A stretch of DNA of 64,000 nt from Panagrolaimus kolymaensis (Eukaryota; Nematoda; Chromadorea; Rhabditida; Panagrolaimidae), in contig JAJQJQ010000022.1 in the NCBI GenBank assembly GCA_028622995.1, positions 2,046,001-2,110,000 of the forward strand. The letters run 5' to 3'. The position numbers were made by a program, and so were the translations under genes. This document shows, piece after piece, positions 23,421 through 34,800 of the stretch. The first letter of the stretch is position 1. Every line of letters begins with the position of its first letter. The notes under the pieces were generated by a model. It was not told the origin of the DNA, made no database searches, and worked only from the letters and a program-made list of their open reading frames with translations.

Positions 23421-24350
23421 ATGGAACAAGATCATCCTCAAATGAATAAATCAGCTGCTTCAATCGCAGCAGATAATAAAAATTTGGCTAATCAAATGGC
23501 CGAATTGAATCTTCAAAATGCCCGAGATGAAGAAGCCATGCTCATGGATAATGATTCAGAAGATGAATTTGAAATTGTCCCATCCATGGATGCATCCAAG
23601 AGCACAACCCAAGTTCGATATACCTTTGATATCACGGATGAAAAAAGTTCATTACCCATGACTTTTGAAGATAAGCAACAATTATTGTTGGCTATCAACA
23701 ATCTCCCTGCTCAATATATTCCTGATGTTGTAAATATTATTAAAGCAAATGAAAGACAAGAAAATGGTGGAGTTTACTGTGAAGAAATGCAAATAAATTT
23801 TGAAGCTTTGGATGTTACAACTCTTCGAGAATTGGAAGCATATGTTCGTGCAGCTCTCGATGATATTGAAGAAAATGGAACTACTGCTTTTTCACATGTT
23901 TCAGTTTTGGGAAAGAAACAAGTTCTTCCAAAAGTTCAACCACCTCAAGTTGTTTATAATGTCAATGATGATAAAGCAGCCAAGCCAATGTCATATAGAA
24001 AGCTCCAACGATTAGCTTGTAATATCCATAAATTACCTTTGGAATATATGCCACAAATTGTTAGCATCGTTGAAAAAGGTGAAAACCTTGAAAGTGTAGC
24101 TAAACCAAAGGATTTAGAAATTGATTTTGAAATGATGCAACCTAAAACTCTTCGAGAATTGGAAGCATATGTTTCAGCTGCTTTTAAACACATTGAAGCA
24201 ACTCATAACACGCAACTTCAAGCTCAATCCCTTGTTGTTACTGATGCTTACGAAATGAGTAAACTCAGAGATGAAATGGAAAAATTGAAGGCTGAAAACG
24301 ATGAATTGAAACAAAGTCTTCAAAAATTAACAACTCCAAATGTTTTTTAA
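23421..24350 (+). CDS. Twin NET-domain protein without bromodomain
   Basis: A single exon encodes 309 residues. Two copies of the BET extra-terminal (NET) fold are visible. NET1 (about 79-147) contains PMTFEDKQQLLLAINNLP, INFEALD and TTLRELEAYV. NET2 (about 189-257) contains PMSYRKLQRL, IDFEMMQ and KTLRELEAYV. The shared TLRELEAYV and the [VI]DFE strand are the diagnostic NET elements. A Leu/Glu coiled coil fills about 275-304. The first 60 residues are acidic and disordered. In BRD2/3/4 proteins the NET domain recruits chromatin regulators through short basic peptides. Here no bromodomain is encoded and the gene is complete, with its own stop and an AATAAA at 24433-24438. A partner-binding adaptor for chromatin is the natural inference. 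The intronless structure is unusual for this window. Confidence 0.88.
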   Translation: MEQDHPQMNKSAASIAADNKNLANQMAELNLQNARDEEAMLMDNDSEDEFEIVPSMDASKSTTQVRYTFDITDEKSSLPMTFEDKQQLLLAINNLPAQYIPDVVNIIKANERQENGGVYCEEMQINFEALDVTTLRELEAYVRAALDDIEENGTTAFSHVSVLGKKQVLPKVQPPQVVYNVNDDKAAKPMSYRKLQRLACNIHKLPLEYMPQIVSIVEKGENLESVAKPKDLEIDFEMMQPKTLRELEAYVSAAFKHIEATHNTQLQAQSLVVTDAYEMSKLRDEMEKLKAENDELKQSLQKLTTPNVF

Positions 24351-24968
24351 ACCATTGTTGCATTTGTAAATTTTCTTTGTGATTGTTGTTGTATTTTTCT
24401 ATGTATGTATCGTATCATCTTTTTTTTCTTAAAATAAAACAAATACCAATTTGCTATCGGTAGCTTTTTAAACAACCTCTACCCCACGATAAAGTTTAGT
24501 AAGAGCAGATAAATAAATGAAGAAAGCTATAACCTTAAAGAAATTTTTAGCAAAATTTTTTTTATCACAATACACGAATCATCGAAGTCCGTAAAAAGAA
24601 GCAGAAAAATGATAATATTTTCCACAAAGTAAAATCAAAAAATACTGGAATCATCAAAATTTTTACCTAAAAAAAAGCAAATCGTTGAAAGCAAATGGGA
24701 TTTATGAAAACTTTACTTTCAACAATTTATTTTTGAAATCACGGTGGTTTTTGAATGGAAAGTTTAAAATTTGGCAAAAAAAATTTCGATTTCGCTTATT
24801 CATTAATGAAACTTCTCTGAATTTGCATTATTTTTACGACACATCTAAAATGCTTATAATGCTTGTTCATCGTTTGAATTTCTTCATTTTAACTGACTCG
24901 GACGGCTGGAATTCAGCAGGCTGAAGAATTTTGGTGGCTTTTTTTCCTTGAACTTTTAAATTGATCAA
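24351..24968. other. Intergenic, 618 bp
   Basis: It holds the polyadenylation signal of the NET gene and the upstream region of the oxysterol-binding gene. An open frame at 24685-24924 has no recognisable product. Confidence 0.45.
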
Positions 24969-26586
24969 ATGGGCAACAATAGTGATTCACCACCGACAAC
25001 AACCTCTGATGGAATTACTAATGAAGCAATAAAACCTCCAACTCCAAAATTTATTACAAGGTATGGTTTTGTTGTTTCTTTGAAAAAATGTAATCAATAA
25101 AAGTTTTTAGAACTCAATTACCATCACGTTGTTCAAAAAAAAATGGTAGCATTTGGTCTGTTTTGAAGCGCTCAATTGGAAAAGTAAGTTTTGTATTCAT
25201 TTGTCAACTCTATGATATCATGCTTTAGGATCTATCACGTGTTACCATTCCGATAACTTTCAATGAACCTCTTAGCTTCCTTCAACGTCTTGCTGAATGT
25301 ATGGAATATGTGGAATTGATTAAGAAAGCTGCAATAACTCCTGATCCTGTCAAACGTATGGAAGTAAGCTTTTTGGTAAGACATACAGAAGCTACATAAA
25401 TATATTTTCAGATGGTTACTGCTTTTGCACTTTCAACTTTGGCATCAACAAATGTTCGTTTATCAAAACCATTCAATCCTCTCCTCTATGAAACTTATGA
25501 ATTACCAAAGTAAATATTTTAGTCCTAAAGATTATGACGTTAACTTAAATTTTTAGGCCTGAACTTGGTTTCAAATATGTTGCTGAACAAGTTTCCCATC
25601 ATCCTCCTATTTCTGCTTTCCACTCGCAAGGTGATCAATTTGAATTTTATGGAAACGTCGAACCAAGAGTTAAATTTTGGGGAAGATCCTTGGAAGATAC
25701 TCCTCAAGCTGATTTCACTTTGATCCTCAAAACATTTGATGAAACATACAACTGGCAAGCTCTCTCATGCTGCGTTAACAACCTGTTTATGGGGAAAATG
25801 TATCTATCTCTCAATGGTACTATGAACGTAAAATGCCCTAAAAATGATTTGAAAAGTGAAATCAAATTCACAGCTGCTAATGGCGCTGACACAATGCTGA
25901 ATGGTGAAATTTATCAAGGGTTTGTACTTATGAATAATGCAATCATTTATTATTCTTTTCAGAAAAGAACAAATTCGAGCTATCTATGGTAACTGGACTG
26001 AATACATTGCCTCAACTTCAATTTCAATATTCCAAGAGTTGAAAAGCCTATTCAAAAAAGAATACCGGAACGTCGAGAAAAGTGGAAACACTGATTTGAT
26101 TACGCTATTTCCTGATTCTCGCCTGCTTTGGAGAATTCACAAAAAGCCCTCAACTAACAAAGATGTAAACCATTTATTAATAATTTTAAACCTTATTTAA
26201 CCTTAATTTTATAGTATTATTTCATGACTTACTACGCATTGATGTTAAATGAAATGGTTCCTGATCCATCGAAGCTTCCTCGGACAGATAGCCGGTTTCG
26301 TCCCGATATTCGATTGATGGAAGAAGGAAATATTGGTATTTATATTTGAAGCTTTAATATAAATTACTCATTATTTGATATTTAAGATGCTGGACAAATG
26401 GAGAAAAATCGTCTAGAAGAAAATCAACGCTGTCGTGCAAAGCAGAAATCTGCTACCTCTCTAGCTCCTCGATGGTTTGGTTTTGGAAAAGACAAAGGAA
26501 GTGAAAGAAATGATTTTTATTTTTTCAATGGAAGGTACTGGAATCGAGATTACACTAAATCCGAAGATATTTTTGGAGAAGACTAA
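24969..26586 (+). CDS. Oxysterol-binding protein-related protein (short ORP)
   Basis: Eight exons give 427 residues: 24969-25060, 25111-25183, 25229-25363, 25412-25509, 25557-25919, 25963-26164, 26215-26335 and 26387-26586. The product is essentially one OSBP-related lipid-binding domain. The family signature EQVSHHPP is at 143-150, preceded by the lid and core region containing PITFNEPLSFLQRLAECMEY. Later family landmarks are GNVEPRVKFWG, IYGNWTEY and the C-terminal DSRFRPDIRLMEEGN. There is no PH domain, no ankyrin repeat and no FFAT motif that I can see, so it is a short ORP. Members move sterols or phosphoinositides between membranes at contact sites. It corresponds to the nematode obr group, but I cannot say which member. 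Confidence 0.94.
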
Positions 26587-26995
26587 TTTTACTGATTGAA
26601 TTATATGTACATACTAATAAATCTTTATCTTTCTAACATTTTGTGTCCTTTTTGAAGCATAACAAAATATTCTTATCATTGAATACTTTGTCGTTTATCA
26701 TGCATATTGTAGAGGTTTATCAAATTTTGGCACTCTAAAAAGTTTCTTCTTATTTACTTCGGCATCTTCCTTATCAAATAAGCATAAAAAACAAGCATCA
26801 TTATTTTTACCTCAAATTTGGCATTATGTTGTGAATATTTTTTTGTTGATGCTAATCGTGTTCTTTAATATCCAGTTTTCAATAATTCTTGTTTTTCACT
26901 CTCACTTTCATATTTTTATCTTAACATCTTTTTTTCATTAACCATTTTTTATTCAATAAAGAAAAAATATTGATTAGCAAGAATCAAATGAGATA
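26587..26995. other. Intergenic, 409 bp
   Basis: It holds an AATAAA at about 26614-26619 for the ORP gene and the promoter region of the SFT2 gene. Nothing else is seen. Confidence 0.45.
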
Positions 26996-27891
26996 ATGGC
27001 TTCATTAGCTGATTTTGTTAACGAACAACGATCCAAATCAACCACAGTCTTTTCTGGTGTTCGAGATTCGTTTACAAATGGAAACTTTGGATCAAAAATG
27101 TCAAATTCTATTAGCAATATATTTTCTCGTGGGAATGCTGATGATACTGAATTGCTAACAGAATCTTCAAATAGTAATGGTCAACTTCCAGCTTCAAAAA
27201 ATCGGTAAGTTATTAACTTCATGGATAAAGTATTTAATGATTCATATTTTTTTTCTTCAGAAAATCAAGTGGCTTCTTTTCATTTGGTGAAGATTCAACA
27301 GTATGTGGACTTTCAAGATTACAAAGAATTGTGACATTTTTCCTTTTCTTAGCTATGGCTGGTTTTTGTTTTGTTTCTGCAATGATGCTTATTCCAATTT
27401 TGATTGTTTCAACAAGGAAATTTGCTATGTTAAATACACTTGGATCCTTATTCTTTTTACTTGGGTATGGTTAACAATCAAATCGGTATATATTCATGGT
27501 TTTGTTTTTTCAGATTTATGTTTCTTTGGGGTCCAAAACCATATGTAAAGTATATTTTCTCTGAAACCAAAAGAGTTGTTACCGCCGCTTATATCTTTTC
27601 TGTACTTTTGACTCTTTATACTTCAATTTGGGTGAATCTTTTAACTTTCTATCAACTCTTATCTTTGTATGTTTCAGCTTCAAAGTACCATATTTACTAT
27701 CATATGTGCTATATTTCAAACAGTGGCATTGGTTTGGTGAGTCTTGATAAAGTCCATTCAAATGTAAACATATTATCTCTTATAGGTTTATATTCTCCTT
27801 TGTTCCTGGTGGTGAAAGAGGATTACGATTTATAACTGGTTTATTCTCTGGTATTGTGACTCGACAATCAAAGCTTGTTCTTCCTATCTAA
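26996..27891 (+). CDS. SFT2: SFT2-family vesicle transport membrane protein
   Basis: Five exons give 231 residues: 26996-27204, 27261-27464, 27514-27631, 27678-27736 and 27786-27891. A soluble N-terminus of about 95 residues is followed by four membrane helices: VTFFLFLAMAGFCFVSAMM, LNTLGSLFFLLGFMFLWGP, VVTAAYIFSVLLTLYTSIW and FTIICAIFQTVALVWFIFS. The ending FVPGGERGLRF and the WGP loop match the SFT2 (Got1/Sft2-like) family, which acts in fusion of endosome-derived vesicles with the Golgi. The length and topology fit SFT2D proteins. AATAAA is at 28032-28037. Confidence 0.9.
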
Positions 27892-28615
27892 TTCTTTCAT
27901 GTTTTATGTGTATTCTATTTTCAATTAATTTTAAATATTGGGTATCTCTGTACATTTCAATCATCTTACTATTATTACTATTCCCGGCTTTCATCAACAT
28001 GTCATGTCATTTTCATCGAACTTTGTAAAGAAATAAATGTATTAAAGTTTTAAATATTTTATGTATATTCCAAAGCGTGCAAATGTATTTTATTTATTTA
28101 TTCGATGATGTTTGCATATAAATCTATTGTTTTTTATGTTTGTAATGCTGCTCAAATGCATGCTTATGTATAAAAAAATGTAAAAAATTTAGTGATACAT
28201 AATTTATTTTTAAAATTTAATAAAAAACAATTATTACTAATAGTGATGACGATTGCTTAGAGTTCACAGTTACTCAAGCAGAGTATCATGACTCAGCGTT
28301 GTTTTATTGTGTGAGAAAAGCGTAAGATTAAAAAAAATTCTAAAGCTTTTGAAAACGAATAAGAATTAGTTTCTTTTTGTTATTGTTGTATGTGTGTAAT
28401 CGGAGAAAATAAAGAAATAAGGAAGAAAAGAAAAACGCGAAGCAAAGAAGTTGTATGTAGTAGAGTAAAAAAAAAAAGGAAGTATTTTAACCCGAGGCGT
28501 AAAATAATAATAATAATAAAAGAGAAATATTTGAATGTGGACGGCGAAAATTGAGAGTTTGAGATTCTTAGGCTTTTTTCTTGTTAATATTTACATTTTT
28601 CGATCGATTCTGTTA
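27892..28615. other. Intergenic between convergent genes, 724 bp
   Basis: It is the shared 3' flank of the SFT2 gene (plus) and CAL-1 (minus). No gene is seen. Confidence 0.45.
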
Positions 28616-31600
28616 TTAACTGCTCATCATTATGACGAATTCTTCATAATCAATCTAAAAATAGTCAATGCTTTAGAACAAAAAATAAAAGTTGGAAAAA
28701 GTTTTTTTGAGTGGGGTTTTTTTACATATTATAAATTTCTCCTTTGGGTCATCATCCAAGTTTTTATTTGTTGCTTGCTTTCTAAACTTCTTTTTTTTCA
28801 AATCCCCAAACAATAATACAGAATTCAGCATATTCAATTGTTTGGTTCTTAAATGAATGTTAAAACTTTTTTGTTTGTTGCTTTTGCAATACTTTTTTTT
28901 GATGATGCTTTTTTGAAATTCCCTAATGTATTTTTTTCTTCATTTTTTTATTTTTGCAAATAAAGAGTCAAAGACTTTTTCTAGTAAAAAATGATTTCAT
29001 CCTTTTTTATAAATATGCTTGAAAATGGTTACGGTAGCGCAATTATCATAGCTTCTTTTTTATTTGAGAAAACAACTTTTTTAGGAAAACAAAAACTTTT
29101 ATTACTTGTTATTTTTCATCTTTAAAGGGAAAAGGAAATGATAGTTTTTTTTAACCCTAAAAAGAATTCAGTCATATGCTTCTGTTTTCTGTTTTTGAGA
29201 CATACTTAAAAGTGAATAAGAAAAATAGCAAGCAATAATGAAGAGCTTTTTTACATACATACAGAAAGAGAGAGCAGAAATTCTCAAAGGAGAGGAAAAC
29301 ATTTATTGTTTCCTTTTAAAAGCTGCTGCTCGATGGATATTGAGATTGCATGATCATTGCTTTTTTTTTCAGAATATGCTGGAGATTAGAAAAAGAAAAA
29401 TGAGTAAAAGGAAGAAATCTTTTTTAGTTTATGGGTTTTCAGAAAAACTTTTTGTGCAGACTTTTTTTTTGCAATATAAAGGGTAAAGTAACTTAACTTA
29501 GATTCAATTTCCGAATTTTTTGCATGGATCTGTTTTTGTAAAAAAAAATCTGTGTTGCAAGTTGGAACCTTCGACCTTAGCAAAAATTGTTTAGCATTTG
29601 CTTCTTTCATGTTAGCTTTAAATAAAACATTTTGCTTCTTTTAAGAAAGATAAATGCCGAATTTTATGATTATCTTTGCATACATTCATCGCCATGCTGT
29701 CTGTCTATCTCAAGGAAATAGAAGAAGAAAAGCAGCATTAAAAAAAATAAAAGTAAAAAATAAATAAAAGCTTTAATGACTCTACTCTATTTATTTTTTT
29801 CAAAAAAGAAAAATTCATAGCTTATGTTAGTTTAAAGAGATTTTTTTCTCGTTTAAAGCAACCAAAAATGGTGATGTCATGGAACTCTTTTTTTGCAACA
29901 TATATATATTTTTTGTCGAGGAGAAAAAAAGCTTTAACTGAATTTAAGCATGTTTTTTTTCTGACTTATTCGGAAATGGGATTTCATTCCTTCCACCCAT
30001 CATCATTTTTCCAAACAATGGGTTTTTGTTCATCTCAAAAATCATTTTTGACTTTTTTTTTGAAGGGAAAAAGCATTATTGAAAGAATGCGGATCTAAAA
30101 AAAATTTCATCAAAAGAACCAAGACGCTGAATGATCTGGTATCGTTTTTTTTATTATCACAAGACAACATTCAAAAGAAGCAAAGCAACTTTTCAAGTTC
30201 AAAATCACAGGTGTTGGAGCAACAGCCAATTTTTAAACAAATTGACACACTTTTTTTAATGGAGCTTTTTGGTTTTGATTGATCCCTCACATAAATATAT
30301 CTTTTTTTGAAAGCTAATCTTTACCCTCGATCATTGTTGCTTGACATTCAAATAAACCCAAAATAATGACTTTTCTTCGACTTTAAAAACGGCTGTTATT
30401 TTATTTTTGGCAGATTTGAAAAAAAGAAAGATAGAAACAAACAAATGTTTGACCCCAAGTTTTAAATGATTCATGATAGGTGAATGGTTTAAGGCATTGG
30501 GATTCTAATATTTACCTGTCCATCTCTGTCTGTGTCCACTTCTGCTATGATTTCATCAACCAATTCATCACTAAATTGTTCACCCATAGTTGTCATAAAA
30601 TATCGAAATTCATCCGCTGTAATGTACCCATTCCCATCTCGATCAAATACACGAAAAGCCTCACGAATCATTTCCGAATCGTTTTCTTTATTCATTCGTT
30701 TCATCATTTGACAAAATTCAGGAAAGTCTATTGTTCCCGATCCATCAATATCGACCTTAGAAAAAAACCAATAAATCTCTTTTTCTATTACGCAAGCAAA
30801 AATTTTTTTCTTACCTCATTAACCATGTCTAAAAGTTCTTGTTCGGTTGGATTTTGTCCAAGTGATCTCATAGCAATTCCCAATTCTTTGGATGAAATGG
30901 AACCATTTCCATCCTAGAAAAAAAGAAATAATTATTATTATTTTGATGTCACAAAAAGCATTAAAGGAAATTCTGAGAATTCGACAGGGCTAAATAGAGC
31001 AAAATTATTTTCTTTCCAAAAATAAAAATAAAATCGTATACTTTTTTTTACGTCTCGCCTTGTCATTTGCACATACTTATTAGACGTAAATATATACGTA
31101 TATAATTATGAAAATAATACGTAATAAAAATGTAAAAAATATCCAATTTTTTAAATAATAAAGCTTTCTAATTCATAAAAAAGAGGAAAAATTTTAGGTT
31201 TTCTGGAAGACCTCCAAGTATCTCAATAAGCTCTTATTTTTAGCCCACAGATGACTAACTCAAATAAAAGCATACGATAAAAATATGTTAAAATAAACTA
31301 ACTTTATCAAAAACTTTAAAAGCTTCCGCATATTCTTCCATTTCTTCTGCAGTTATTCCTTCAATCGTCTGATCAACCATAGAATTATTTTTCCATCGAT
31401 TAAAAAGTGAAGCCTTTTCTTTTAGCTTCATATTATTTGAAGAAGTGGAACTTTTAGTTGGTGAAGGAGTATTAGAATTTATTTTCTTAGAAGTTGAAGA
31501 CGCTGCTGCCAATTGCACTGCGGTTAAAGGTGAAAGATTTGTTTGCCGAATATTGGTGGCGGTGGTGCTATTTGGAGATTTAAACGATCCTGAACTTAAT

Positions 31601-31863
31601 GGAGCTGATGGAAGTGGAGGTTGTTGACGCCTTTGTTGTTGTTGCTGTTGTTGAAATTGTGGGGATCTAATCGGTTGCGAAGGTTGAGGCTGATATTGTT
31701 GTTGGTGGAGTTGAGGAGGAGGAGGCGGTCCATAACCATTCATGGTATTGGAAGAATAATTATCGGAAGAAGGATATTGCATAGAATGTGGCTGCTGATG
31801 ATGGGGATATTGATGAAAAGGTGAATTATATGGTGATGAATGAAGATTATTTTGGAAGGCCAT
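28616..31863 (-). CDS. cal-1: CAL-1-type calmodulin-like protein with long Q/P-rich N-terminus
   Basis: Four exons give 312 residues: 31303-31863, 30815-30913, 30516-30755 and a 39-nt terminal exon at 28616-28654. The first ~165 residues are Gln/Pro/Ser-rich with a Q-run (residues ~70-76) and are probably disordered. Four EF-hands follow, with loops [36 protein letters not shown] and DTDRDGQIDYEE; all retain calcium ligands. The segment [19 protein letters not shown] and the linker [17 protein letters not shown] match nematode CAL-1. The last exon was found by searching for the missing fourth-loop strand. It reads [12 protein letters not shown] then stop, has a TTTTTAG acceptor, and joins in phase to the GTAAAT donor after DRDGQ. 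The intervening intron is 1,861 nt. Reading on without that splice would destroy EF4. Confidence 0.92.
28655..30515 (-). other. Long last intron of the CAL-1 gene, 1.86 kb
   Basis: The intron is composed of frequent A- and T-runs. Several short open frames (for example 29238-29486 and 29868-30282) are not credible genes. It is by far the longest intron of this gene, the others being 59 and 389 nt. Confidence 0.6.
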
Positions 31864-34800
31864 TTATCCTTCAAGCACCAAAAAGGAAAAGGGCAAAGAT
31901 TTTCTGTTCTTTCTTTTTTGTTATTGTTAAAAAAAATGAAAACAATCTGAAAGAAATAAAACTTTGAGCATGAAAGTGCAAAACGGAAAAAGGTTATTAC
32001 ACGAGAAATTATTACGGTAGAGCCACGAGTATTTTCCTTTAAAAAAGCAGCCGTTTAAAAAAATTAAATGGCAACAAAAATATAAACAACTTTTAATAAT
32101 TAAAAAATAAAAAGGGTTAAGAAAGCTCTTCAGAAACAAAAAAAAAAGAATTCAAGTAAAATAACAATACAAAAAATCCTTTAAGTACAAACTTAAGTCC
32201 CAAGAAGGCAAAGAAAAAAAAACAGAAGCCAGTAAAGTCCGGCAAATAAAAACAACAGCAGCCGTTTAAAAAAAAATAACTTGTAAAGATACTGACTATT
32301 TAACTCTTTTTCGCCGCTGGCCCTTCCTCTCCCGCGGGAAATGTCGTAGTTTTCTTTTTTGGCGCTTCAACAACGCGAATGAAGAGTCAGTCATCGGAAG
32401 AAGAAAAAAAACAGAAGAGATGGGAATGGATTTCAAAGTCTCCAAATAATTCTACAGCACAAAATAACAACGGAACAATTTTTTTTTTCGGTTGTGCCGT
32501 CAGTTTTTAAACTGACTCTATTTTTTTTTTATTGAGCTCTGACGAGAAAATGAGTGAAAGCATCCTTCCAACAACAACAAAAAAACGACGACGACAAAAG
32601 CTTTTTTTACTTTTAGCTCCCTTGTTTTTGTTAAAAAGGCGGACTTTTTTTTTAATGAGATTAAAAGCATGGTCAAAGCACCTGGAGCTCTTTTTTCTCA
32701 TATGAGTACACGAAGTAATTGCAGACACATTTAAATTGCGTGTGGGGGCTTCATTCATTTAAAAAAAATTTATGAGAAGGCTTCGTTTAAAAAGTTTTTT
32801 TAAGTAAACAAATTTTCTTATTTAGGATTTCTTATAGCAATAATAATAATTGAAGCTATAGAAAATTTTCTTTTTCCACAACTTTATTTCCAAAGATCTC
32901 CAAATATTTACCCTTTACAAATCAAAATAAAATCAACAATGCTGATTTTTGACCTCCCAAAAACATGACAGACATCACTAAAAAGTCAAATATAAAGATA
33001 CTCATTTATGATTCATTTCAAATGTCTGATGCTTGTCAATCACAGACTTTGCCCCAAGTTATAACAATCCCTTCTATTTTTATTATCAAAACTTATGGTA
33101 TGTATCTCTCACACTCAAAGAGCAAAGACAAAAAAAACTCTCAAAGTAACTTTATTCATTTTTCAAAAAAGATAATCATAAACTTTTATTTCAAAAAAAC
33201 TCCATTTTTATAGTCCATAACTTCGACTAATCTATTTTTAATTTAAAAGACGTAATAAATTAAGTTAAATAAAACCACAACAAAAGAAAAAATGTGACAT
33301 GTTTCAGTCAGTCATAAACAACCAAAGAGCCATTGCAAAAAAAATAAACGTTTAATAACAGTTTTATTTTTTATTTAAAAAGCAAGCTGAAGCTAAGTCA
33401 TGAGTGAAAAACTTAATTATATTTTATTTAGTCCTTTTTGTTTCTTTGTAAGCCCACTTTATTTTTTTAGAGTCTAAAATATACTCAATATCAATTTTGC
33501 ACGGCCGCGACAGCATACATAAAAAGGAAAAAATATTTATGGATCATTGAATTTGCGTAAAAAAGCCTAAAAAAGAGTAGCCAAAAAATGAGTGATTAAA
33601 ATAGGTAACCAACAGGCTTTTTAAGCTTGAACTGATGCAATTAAATTTTTTTACTTTTGTGTGGGAAGAAAGAATTCTGTTTTCAATCAAAGAGTCACGA
33701 CTACAAAAATTTTCTATAGAACTTTTGAAAGCTTAAAGTTTAAAAAATAATTTGATCACTACAAATAAGGTTTCACTTTTTTGGAATAAAAAACAAACAA
33801 GAACAAAAAAATCTCGTGTGCCCAAAAATAAAAAAGAGAGAACAAAACAAGAAGAAAAAATTGGGAATTTAATTTTGCCTTTTTTGTTTTTTCTGCTTTC
33901 ATGGAAAAAAGAAAGAAAGAAGAATTTTCAAATGATTATCTCTTCTTTTTTTTTGTTATATTAAATTTTTTACAGACTTTTTTTTATTCTTAATTAGAAC
34001 TCATGGTTGCAAACCACTTTAGGCAACCACAAAAAATAATTCGACGGAAAAAATGGAGAAAGTAAAGTTGATTGAAATTAATTGAGTTTGCATTTAATCT
34101 TGCTACAGTAAACCAAAAAGCAAAGAACATAAAAAAAAGTTGAAAGCTAATTTTAGAAAAGAAAAAAAATAGTAACAAAATTCCAACGTTTTTTTTCTTT
34201 CAAAAAAAATTTAAAATTGCTTTTTGGCATTAAAAAAGTCGTCGCCGATGTTGTTGATCTGTGCTGCTGCAACTTTTGACAGCAAATGATGAAGTTGTTC
34301 TTTTCTTCTTAGAGGGTGGAATTAAATCTATTTATATTTATGCTATAAAGAATGAATGTAATGTCCACTTTTGTTTTTTTCTCCTTTCAAGTAAGTAAGT
34401 AGCAACAACAACAGCTGGACAAGGACAAAAAAAATTATGTAGTGGACACAAACGCGACGATAAGAAAATATATTTTGTTTTTGATGAGTGATTGAATTTC
34501 CTACTCCTCCCTCGCCATTATCAACATCATTATCAATAGAGTGTAAAGAAAGCAAAGCGAAGAGGTAAAATAAAAGAGATGGAGAGCTTGTTTTAACGCC
34601 TAAAAAAACACACACAAATATAACATGAGTGAGTGGCATATAAGTGAGGGTGGTGGAAAAAAAATGTGGAGAAAGATGAGACCGGCGTTAAAAAAATTGA
34701 AAAGCTACTACTACTACATACTCCTTGTTTGATGAATAAATAAGTGACACTCATACTATAGCCTCCTCCATCCAAAACAAAACAAAAAGTATTTGAGTAT

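Noticed and set aside
28535..28816. Plus-strand 93-residue frame
   Set aside because: It overlaps the antisense CAL-1 terminal exon, which has a proper acceptor and completes EF-hand 4.
29530..29600. GGTTCCAAC-like string suggesting a tRNA T-arm on the minus strand
   Set aside because: No acceptor stem, anticodon arm or terminator could be folded around it.
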